From NCBI RefSeq assembly GCF_000264995.1, contig NW_006767435.1, positions 2,289,756-2,353,755 of the forward strand: a stretch of DNA of 64,000 nucleotides. The letters are read 5' to 3'. Shown piece by piece: positions 47,810 through 55,698 of the stretch. Source of the DNA: Punctularia strigosozonata HHB-11173 SS5 (lineage: Eukaryota; Basidiomycota; Agaricomycetes; Corticiales; Punctulariaceae). Below the pieces are notes generated by a model. It was not told where the DNA came from and ran no database searches. It worked only from the letters and a program-made list of their open reading frames with translations. A program made the position numbers and the translations under genes. Each line of letters opens with the position of its first letter. The stretch's first letter is position 1.

Positions 47810-48010
47810 GCGGCAGCATCTTTGATGGCGAGAAGCATCCAAGTAACAAGGAATACAGATGAATTATAAAGACTGGGGACCAAGCAGGAAGAAAGAAAAG
47901 ACTACGCACCTGGAGAACCCCTCTGCACTATTGCCCATCCTCCTGTCCTCCTGGAAGCGTGCCCCCAGTCGGCGTAGCCTGCGTTCGCAACAGCGTACAC
48001 CGGCTTCTCG
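47810..48010. repeat. long direct repeat, copy B
   Basis: This is the second copy of the repeat at 47123-47335, about 690 bp downstream in the same orientation. It is preceded by a small tandem repeat (GCGGTCGAAGCGAT, twice, 47780-47808). The DUR3 fragment lies between the two copies, so the pair could flank a unit that was inserted or duplicated. Confidence 0.65.
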
Positions 48011-48340
48011 TTCCATGACATCATGCGCCGGACGGGCGGACGTTTTGAGAGCGAGTGTTGGTCGAGTCTGAACGAGCGAGGGCGTCCGGCGCACGGCGTG
48101 AGCAAGCGAGCGCGGTTCCGTCTTCAAATATTGCGCAAGTGCCGCAATGCACCGTCCTCGCATCCTGGAGACGCCACGCATAACCCGCCAGCAAGAGGCT
48201 CGACTGTCCTTGAAGAGGATTGTCACAACCTCCGGTGGTCGAGCTGGGGCAGAGTTGATGACATCTGGAGAGGGAGGCATGGAACGAAAACTAAGCGCGT
48301 AAGGCGCTCTACGCGCGTTGCGATTTCGCGGGAAAGGTAC

Positions 48341-50083
48341 TTTGTCCGTGCCGCCTGTCCGTGCGTCCGTGCAGGTTTGTGCCGCCTTGGTGAAGGTTTA
48401 GGATGACGATTATTGCCATGTAAACTGCGTAAACGAGACCTCTGAGTTTGCCAAATGTAACATGTCATCGTAGAGATACTACTGGTTACGTTACAAATAA
48501 GTTTGTGTAAGTAGGTCGTTGCTATCGTCGAGAACAACGCCGAACAACAGCGGGCGAACAGTACCGTCACAACGAGATTGTCCGTGCATTTGCACGGACA
48601 TGCACACGAACGGGCGGACGTGCGCGGGCAGTCGGATGCACAGGGGCAGGCGGACGCACGCGAACAGGCGGATGCGTATGGACAGGCAAATGCCCATGAA
48701 TGGGCGGCCGCGCACCGACAGATAGACGCGAACGAATGGGCCCGCGCGCACGGACAAACGAGCAGACGTGCACGGGCACTCGGATGCACGGACGAACACG
48801 ACCGGGCGGACATGCGCCGACAGGCGAATGCATGCGGGCAGCTGGACATGGTTAGGCGTGGACATCGGGGCGAGGACACGACCGGGCAGGAAAGCACGGG
48901 CACAGACGGCCAGGAGAACGCGGGCACGGACGGGCGGGAAAAGGTGGACGCGGAGGGATGAGGAAGCACGGGTACGGAAGGGCACGAGAGCACGGACGCA
49001 GGCGGGCAAAAGAGCGCGGAGGCAGAGGGGCAAGGGAATGCCGGTGCGGAAGGGAAAGAGGGCATCATTGACGAGGAAAGGATCCTGGTTCGCATTTGGT
49101 GGCACTCAAAACGAGAAGCAACGCGCATGCGAAGCGACCGACGAAGCTCAAATGTCCCGTTGACGAGGGGCTGGGGCGTGCAAAGAGAGTAAGAGGAGCA
49201 GATGCCGACTCGCACGCAGAGAACATGAAGCGGAAATGAGAAGTAGCAGGGCAGTATAACATGCGCGATGCTTACTGACGAGACGAAAAGACTGGCCGAC
49301 TTATGAAAGTCCCAGTAGGCCTAACACCAGGAGGACTGCGGAGGAGCAGACGATTCAGGGCGCTATGATGCGCTGGCTGACGGCATGCAGCGATGTCTCC
49401 GCCGAGCGCCACATCGAGCCCCGATATATGGATAGCTCCAGACGAGACCGACGTAGAAATGTTCTGCGGAGGGCCAATAATTAGCGTGAACATAGTGGTG
49501 ACCGACGCTGTACGTGCTGACCTACATCGAATCAACGGTCGCGCATCCAGGAGACCGCGTTTACGCGTCCGAGGCCTTGTATCGGCATAGCTATGATCTC
49601 GCTCGGTACCAGGCGTAGGCCGTTGAGCAAGCTGTTGGTCTGTAATATCTCCGTCGAAATGGCATTCTTCCTGATCGGCTGTCCAGCGGGATACAGGAGG
49701 TGGCCTTGACTCTACGTGCTTCGAGATCAGATTGTCAGCAGCGGGGGCCAAGAGCAGAAGCAACATCTGCTCCTTCTCTTGGCCTCCTCAGCACGAGCAC
49801 TCATCCCGGCAGGCGCATGAGCAACTTGAGAGGGAGTCGGCGGATTCCAGCGTCGGCCCTCAGCTCATCCGCATGCCTGGTAGAGGCCGTGAAGCAAGAG
49901 AGCGTGCGGGTACGAGTCCTTTATGAACGGTGTCTACCGCAGATCAACCGGATACCGTGATTGGGACGCGTCGCGACACGCACGCGCTGAGATATGCGAC
50001 GCGTTGTTTGGCACGGACTGCACGGACATTCTCGCTGCACGGACATTTGCACACCGGACGCACGGACAGGCCGCACGGACATT
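48341..50083. mobile_element. 1.74-kb segment bounded by inverted repeats, candidate non-autonomous DNA transposon
   Basis: At 48343-48368 the sequence reads TGTCCGTGCCGCC followed by TGTCCGTGCGTCC. At 50056-50081 the reverse complement of the same 26 bases is found with one mismatch (GGACGCACGGACA, GGCCGCACGGACA). Just inside the right repeat, CACGGACAT-like motifs recur at about 50027-50046. The interior is mostly GC-rich degenerate tandem repeat (48590-48960) plus sequence without a recognised gene, so no transposase is encoded. I could not identify a target-site duplication with confidence. It has the structure expected of a non-autonomous terminal-inverted-repeat element with subterminal repeats. 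Confidence 0.55.
48590..48960. repeat. degenerate GC-rich minisatellite
   Basis: The plus strand is built from loosely repeating 12-18 base units of the type ACGGGCGGACATGCGCACG, for example GGGCGGACGTGCGCGGGCAG, CAGGCGGACGCACGCGAAC and GGGCGGACATGCGCCGAC. Long frames on both strands (for instance 48578-48961 plus) are by-products of the repeat and are Arg/Ala/Asp-rich low complexity, not genes. The CGGACA core matches the motif in the inverted repeats that bound the segment. Confidence 0.65.
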
Positions 50084-50623
50084 TCTCCTGACCCGTCTTT
50101 TCGTACTTAGCGTCCCTGCCGCGCTACTGACCCTGGTCCTCCGTCCCCCTTCCTCCTCCTCCCTCCGCCGCTGTCCCTCCCTCCCTCCCTCGTACCTATC
50201 TACCTCCTTCTTAATCTCGCCGTGCCATAGAGACCTCTCTACGCTACAGTCCGCTCAGCTCAGCACCGCCCGGTGGATCCACAGCTCGCCGACGAAGCCG
50301 ACGTCCCCCGCCTGTTGATCTCGTCACCGCAGAGAAAACCTCGCGCGTGGTTCCAGCTCGCCCGTATCTCACCCGCCCGGCGCCGCCCATGAGTAATGTA
50401 CGTTCCCGTCTCCCGCTCCCGCCCTACGCTCCCACCGCGCGCGCGCTCTCTATTACGATTACGCGCGCCCCCTGATCATTTTGATCCCGCCGATGGCTGA
50501 CGATCTCCGTCGCCCCTCATGCAGTAACCGTCACCCGCCCTTCGTCCTCAAAGCGTAGTTAACACACCGCACCTAATCGTTCACGTTCGCTTTTCGTTCG
50601 CCCCCCTAATCAACCGTACAATA

Positions 50624-51990
50624 ATGGACGCGCTCGGCCTCTACACCCCCGGCCCGGCTCCGCAGCACCTCCAGAACAACCATATACACCCGTTCTCGCA
50701 CCACCCGCAACACGGGCGCCCGTCGATCGCGTATACGGTCTCTCGCCCGCGCCCTCGCCGCCCGGCAGCGCGCCGCCCTCGCCCCCGACGTACATGTACG
50801 CCGCCGACGGCCAGATCATGTACCAACAGCCGCCGGCTTACCCCTCCTCGGACCCGTCGTCCTACCCGTACGCCCCGTCCGCGCCGTCCTACACGCTGCA
50901 GACGACGTCCGCCGGGCCCGCGCCGCACGAGGACGTCGACTACGGCATGCCGTCCTCGTCCTCGGCGTCGGCGTACGCCCCTCAACCACCGCACGCGTCG
51001 CCCTCGTCGTCGACCTCGACGACGACCCCGACGGCGCCCCCGACGACGAGCGCGGGTGCGCTGGGCATGACGCAGCTCACGCGCCCGCTGACGGCGAAAT
51101 AGCAGGGCCTGCTCGCCCACCTCGACAAGCTCAAGTTCTTCCTCGCCACCTCGCCCTCGCACTGGGACAACCCCGCCGCCTCCTCCTCCTCCATCACTAC
51201 GCCCGCCTCTTCCTCCTCCTCCTTATCCTCCTCCTCGTCTCTCGTCCCAGGTTCGTCGTCCGGCCTCGGTCAAGGCTCGAGTCAAGCGGGCCACCACCCC
51301 TCGCTGAACCGCTTCCTCCTCCCGAACCAAGAATCCGTCTCCTGCGTCCTCTGGTCCGGCCTGTACCACATCACCGGCACCGACATCGTCCGCGCCCTCG
51401 TCTTCCGCTTCGAGGCCTTTGGCCGCCCCGTCCGCAACATGAAAAAGTTTGAAGAGGGCGTCTTCTCCGACCTCCGCAACCTCAAGCCCGGCGTCGACGC
51501 CTGCCTCGAGGAGCCCAAGAGCCCGTTCCTCGACCTGCTGTTCAAGTACCAGTGCATCAGGACCCAGAAGAAGCAGAAGGTGTTTTACTGGTCCGTCCGA
51601 TTCCAACCATCCTTACTTTTTTTTCCCTTCCTTCCTGGAATTGACGAGGTGGTACACAGGTTCTCGGTCCCGCACGATCGGCTCTTCCTCGACGCGCTCG
51701 AGCGCGATCTTAAGCGCGAGCGGATGGGCCAGGAGCCGACGACCGCCGTCGTGCGCGAGCCCGCGCTCAGCTTCACCTACGACCCCAAGCGCCCGCTTTA
51801 CGAGCAGTTCTCGGCCGCGCGCGATGGCGAGGGCGAGCTCGAGGCCGCCGTCCGCGTCGCCGACGAGGCCGCCATCACCACCACCGCCTCTGCCTCTACC
51901 TCTGCCTCTACCGCTAAGTCCGACAGTTTGCAGGCTGGCAGATACTGGATACTCTACCTCTCCGTCACGTCTGACATCTTTGAGGCGACC
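50624..51990 (+). pseudogene. truncated copy of a STE12 transcription factor gene
   Basis: The 5' part is Tyr/Pro/Ser-rich (MDALGLYTPGPAPQHLQN...), then comes the STE12 homeodomain: HLDKLKFFLATSPSHW, SVSCVLWSGLYHITGTDIV, RALVFRFEAFGRPVRNMKKF, DLRNLKPGVDACLEEPKSPF, LDLLFKYQCIRTQKKQKVFY, an intron (51593-51660), and FSVPHDRLFLDALERDLKRE. STE12 controls mating and filamentous growth. Three defects show the copy is dead: the frame changes between SIAYTV and PTYMYAADG (about 50740-50790), an in-frame TAG stands at 51100 directly before the homeodomain, and the C2H2 zinc fingers are absent because similarity ends near 51940. Intron and upstream C-rich leader (50100-50620) are kept, so it is a genomic duplicate fragment. 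An alternative intron (51054-51102) could remove the stop but would delete conserved MTQLTRPLT. Confidence 0.75.
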
Positions 51991-52199
51991 ATCTCTCGAT
52001 GATTTCTCGTACTAGACTTAAACTCAAGTACTACAAGCTCCTCTCGCCTCGCACCTTCGTAAGCACTTCACCTTCTATAGCTACTGACTGATATTGTTTG
52101 TGCCGCCTCGAAGGATCCCGGTGTGTGCACACTTCGAAGGACTAGGCATCTTCGCGGGGCGGTTGGGCGTCGTGGACGTCGGCGTGAAGATCGGAGTGG

Positions 52200-52424
52200 T
52201 CATTGAGCCGCCCCTCCTCCGTGCTGCAGCGCGATCTTCTGGTTCATCAGGTTGTCCTCCACCACGAGGACCCACACTGAGGTCCTAGGTCTTCTCGCGA
52301 CGCTGCCCACGGAAGAAAGCACATCCAGCCCCGGCGAACTGCGCAGAGAACCCTCGAGAAGCGTTGCGATGCTATCTGGCGGCAAGTACGGTCGCCCGCA
52401 GCCCTCATCGTGAGCTTGAGGCAT
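52200..52424 (-). pseudogene. fragment of a response-regulator receiver (REC) domain, probably from a hybrid histidine kinase
   Basis: The minus-strand frame contains SPGLDVLSSVGSVARRPRTS followed by WVLVVEDNLMNQKIAL (core 52233-52271). VLVVEDNLxNQKI is the first strand and acidic pocket of REC domains in fungal hybrid histidine kinases, and a Ser/Pro/Arg-rich linker commonly precedes it. After QKIAL the frame runs into unrelated GGGAAQ and stops, so helices 2-5 and the phospho-acceptor Asp are missing. It is a short dead fragment on the strand opposite to the STE12 fragment, which shows they are separate pieces. Confidence 0.5.
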
Positions 52425-52573
52425 TCCAGTAGGTGGAGGCTTCGCGTTGGACGCCTACTTCGATGCGGGCGGACACTTCATCGATACGTCGAACGATTAG
52501 TTGGTTGCATATGCCCAATGTCTGGTGTCCGTGGTAATAAACTTCGTTGACAGCCAGGACGGACTCGGGCTTG

Positions 52574-52728
52574 CAGTGCGCAATGCGTATGCTTTGAAGA
52601 CTCCGGCGTGCGCGCACTTCGAAGAACTCCAGCGTGCACACTCCTCAAAGGTGTACCGCATGCGCACACTTCGAAGACTCCAGCGAGCGCTCGCCTCGAA
52701 GGTTTACAGCATGTGCATGTCTTGAAGG
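52574..52728. repeat. tandem repeat, about six units of 25-26 bp
   Basis: Units end in a CTTCGAAG-like box: ...GTATGCTTTGAAG, CGTGCGCGCACTTCGAAG, GTGCACACTCCTCAAAG, CATGCGCACACTTCGAAG, GAGCGCTCGCCTCGAAG, ATGTGCATGTCTTGAAG. A consensus is ACTCCAGCGTGCGCACACTT plus CGAAG. A single related unit also occurs at 52127-52149 (GTGTGCACACTTCGAAGG). The array lies about 90 bp beyond the 3' end of the KDZ transposase gene, where subterminal repeats of a transposon would be expected. Confidence 0.65.
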
Positions 52729-52814
52729 GCTATGGCATGCATGACAGCCTCGCAGAACTTTGACGGGACACCTTGGCCTCAAAAGGCTGTCAATGGGGGA
52801 GTAATTATGTTGTA

Positions 52815-55226
52815 TTAGGTAGAACTACCAAGCAATACATGTCGAGGTACATTATAAGGATTTGCTCTCTTCTTTTTCAACTCAGCAACAATTACACGAT
52901 TCCGACGCTTGATCATTTCATCTAGGAAGAAATTATAGCGGTCGACCTGCATTTCGCGGACGACTGCCTGGTAGCCACCAAACCAGACATTAGCTTGCTC
53001 TGCCGCTGACGAATTGAATCGCCAATTCCGGCCATCGTCAGTGCGGAGCTCCTTCCACATGTAGGGGTTGCAATGACTCCCACACCATTCATCGGTGACC
53101 TTATGTTTGGACTTAAAGTGGAAAACGTCAACGGGGAGTGCTATACGTGCATAGCGTTGCTGCTTGTCCTTAGCACTAGCGTTCAGAGTTGCTGAGACAC
53201 GGCAATTGCTGTCGTACCACATAACCTCTGGCAAGGATTCGTCTGTCGGGAACAAAATGTCCCAGAATTCCTGTCGACAAGTGGTGAGTCTTTCACAAGA
53301 GCGGCTCGACTCAGCGTAGCAAACCCACCAGGACAGAGCTGACCGCCTCCGCACCAAAGAATGTTGCTCGCCCTCGGATCACGCCACATGACGCCACGCA
53401 GAGCTGCTCGTTATGTGTACGACGCCGTCCAAACTGAGCACTGAGAGTGCGATTGCCGGCATTGGGCTTCTCAATGCACGCGATGTTTTGCGTGGCAGTC
53501 GACTTGTCGACCTCAGTGATGTTTTCCGATTGATTCGTGGATGTAGAAACACTACCAAGCCAATTCAGCTGTTGTATGGCCAAGTACTCAGCATTTGAAC
53601 CGGAACTAAGCGCACCGATATGTAATATTCTCGTCGTCGCCATCAGATTCTTCACTCTCCGTGGACTCCGTGGGGCTCAAGTTCGCCTTTTCCGTAAGAG
53701 TGTCCGGAGGTTGTGGGGCTTTCGAACGTTGGAGTCGTAGCTTGAGTTGGTTCATAGCTTTTCCGCGTTCGACTCGGTATTCTTCGATACTCCGGTGAGT
53801 ACGATCCGAGCATGTTTTGTGACGAGGTTCAGCCTGGGCATCACAGCCGTCCACGGCGCACTTCTTCTCCCTTTCTTGATGTGTAGTACAGTAGCGAGTG
53901 CCTTTGGCCGATGGCAGTGGCTGTTGACAGTTATGAACCGCGCAACATGGATGACCAATGGTCAGCCCATCTGTGACGACAGAACGCACGATACCTAACA
54001 TGTAGATGTGTAATTGAGGCTGGGCAAGCTCGAGATACAATCTGCTTGACTCACAATCCTGACCATCTTCATTTGTTGTATGCCAAGAGCAGATATCGCA
54101 CAGATGGGTCCAATGCTCTTGTCCTGGACCGGCCATGCGAACGTTTCGCTCACGGATAGCACATTGCAGGCGCTCAAGAGTACCGGTGATGTTTTGTGGC
54201 AGTTCCAGAATGTCGTTGCGGTCCTCAAAATCATTTGAAAGCGAATAGAGAAGAAACGAAGCAAGAACTCGTTCAGTGTCGAGTTCAATGGTGAAAGACC
54301 GGTCGTCTAAGAGAAATGAGTTGAGAAGCTCAATCTCTTGAGCCATAGTTGCGTTATATACTCGTGCACAATTAGTTGCTGATGTCCTGAAATGGAGACT
54401 GAAAAATGAGAGATGTAACTCTGTGAACATCACTTCAGATATCATACCACGCAAATACCATCTGGTTTGTAAAGAGCTCGCACAACCTCCTGTCGAGAAA
54501 TGTGTACTGTGCGACGTGTAAAACATCAGGTACATCTGAGGAGTAATATGTACGTATTGTCGCGGTATCATGGACGTAGTAATTTGGATGAAAGCGTGTA
54601 GAGCATGCTAGGGTCGTGGATCAGTACATGTGTCTGACATACTTGTCGAGGAAACACACCACGGCAATATAGCGAAGTTGTCCATGCTGGGATAGGGCCA
54701 AGATCATACGAAAAATATGTCGCTTTGTGAGTGACTGGATGGTCGAGAGGACGGGGCCGACAACAGCCGGGTTTGCGCTTGTCCTTGATCTCGCACTTCG
54801 GGCATGTCTGCGTGGGCGGGAAGAAATGGAACAAGCCTGGGTAAACAGTCAAGGTAAGCTGTGAATGCGTAGGCACGCAGCTAGCTCACCGATATCATGT
54901 TGAAGCCCATGTTGCAGGAATAGGCGTACATGAGATTTGATCCGTGACTCCAACGAGGTGCGGACAGCCCCAGATACCGGACTTGACCATACAAAGCTTT
55001 GCAGCGAGTCCCAAATCTCCTTGATTTGAACAGCATCAACACTGATGGCCTTCATGAGGAATGTTGCAACCGGATCAGGAAGTTCTGCAGGCGGTGCAAC
55101 GGCATCGCTTCGCTGTTTTGCATAGAGTTGAATCTGTGGTTTAAGCCACTGTAGCAAGTCGATAGTAAGAGCCAGCTCATGGAATTCAAGATGCTCAAGC
55201 AGGGAGGAGAACCGACTCTCAGCCAT
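52815..55226 (-). CDS. KDZ-type transposase with CxC5 and CxC6 cysteine clusters
   Basis: The first part (MAESRFSSLLEHLEFHELAL, LLQWLKPQIQLYAKQ) leads to a CxC5-type cluster: CPKCEIKDKRKPGCCRPRPL, then LYCRACSTRFHPNYYVHDTA across an intron. Next is a CxC6-type cluster: HPCCAVHNCQQPLPSAKGTR, YCTTHQEREKKCAVDGCDAQ and KTCSDRTHRSIEEYRVERG. The end is the transposase part: PEVMWYDSNCRV, LPVDVFHFKSKHKVTDEWC, CNPYMWKELR, WRFNSSAAEQANVWFGGYQ and YNFFLDEMIKRRN. These clusters are diagnostic of Agaricomycete KDZ DNA transposons, which cut and paste. All introns I followed (near 54640, 54435, 54010, 53620, 53320) are GT-AG and in phase, so I see no break. The start may instead be the in-frame ATG at 55316. 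Confidence 0.87.
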
Positions 55227-55469
55227 AGCGGTATGAAAGAGTGCGGGCAATGTTGGACGTGTACGGCAATGTTGATGAGTCCGGCGATAGGTGCCACATT
55301 GGTCTTGGTCTTCCATGATTTCATCGGGGTCACTTAACCCTCAGGTGGCCTTGTATAACAATTGAACAATGGGGTGGCATTCATAAAGTGGGCGTACAGG
55401 TGAGGAGGCAACAATGTGAGCGTTACCGGCGGAGGTGCCACTTGTGTGAACGGTTCAGCCACCACGGAT

Positions 55470-55530
55470 AAACCCGTTACCGGCTCATGTTCGGTGGGCG
55501 TGTTCGGCGAACATGTTCGGCCGAACATCT
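55470..55530. repeat. second copy of the GTTCGGCG palindrome cluster
   Basis: The plus strand carries GTTCGGTGGGCGTGTTCGGC and GAACATGTTCGGCCGAACAT, including the palindrome ATGTTCGGCCGAACAT. Read on the minus strand it aligns with 43269-43207 over about 60 bases (CGAACATGTTCG.CGAACACG....CCGAACA...GCC.GT). It lies 150-300 bp upstream of the KDZ transposase start and about 170 bp upstream of HRD1, where a transposon end would be expected. Confidence 0.6.
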
Positions 55531-55698
55531 CGCCAGTCGTCAGGACGTCCTCATACATTCGGTCGAAGCAGGTCGAAGCCAATCACGTGGCCCAGTGCCA
55601 CGACTTCAGCCACGTCCGCGTTCTGACGCATGCCCTAGCCTACGGTCTCCCAGTTTCGCAAAGCAAGCAAGGAGGGGATAACACTACGACCCTCTACA

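Noticed and set aside
48223-49215. 330-codon minus frame across the minisatellite
   Set aside because: Composed of repeated Ser/Cys/Pro/Ala units produced by the tandem repeat; no family resemblance and it spans the left inverted repeat.
49272-49766. 164-codon minus frame inside the inverted-repeat element
   Set aside because: No recognisable motif (checked by eye for transposase and reverse-transcriptase signatures); probably noncoding filler.
51054-51102. Possible intron that would remove the TAG in the STE12 copy
   Set aside because: It has GTGCGC, a CTGAC branch-like site and TAG, but would delete residues (MTQLTRPLT) that look like conserved STE12 sequence. The separate frame change and the missing zinc fingers still make the copy broken.
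50641-51162. Arg/Gly-rich minus frame opposite the STE12 copy
   Set aside because: Arises from antisense reading of Ser/Pro/Tyr codons; the plus strand shows clear STE12 homology.
43147-55530. Treating 43-55.5 kb as one single transposon
   Set aside because: The two palindrome clusters align best in the same orientation, not inverted, and the interior contains another inverted-repeat element and unrelated fragments; nested or adjacent insertions are as likely.
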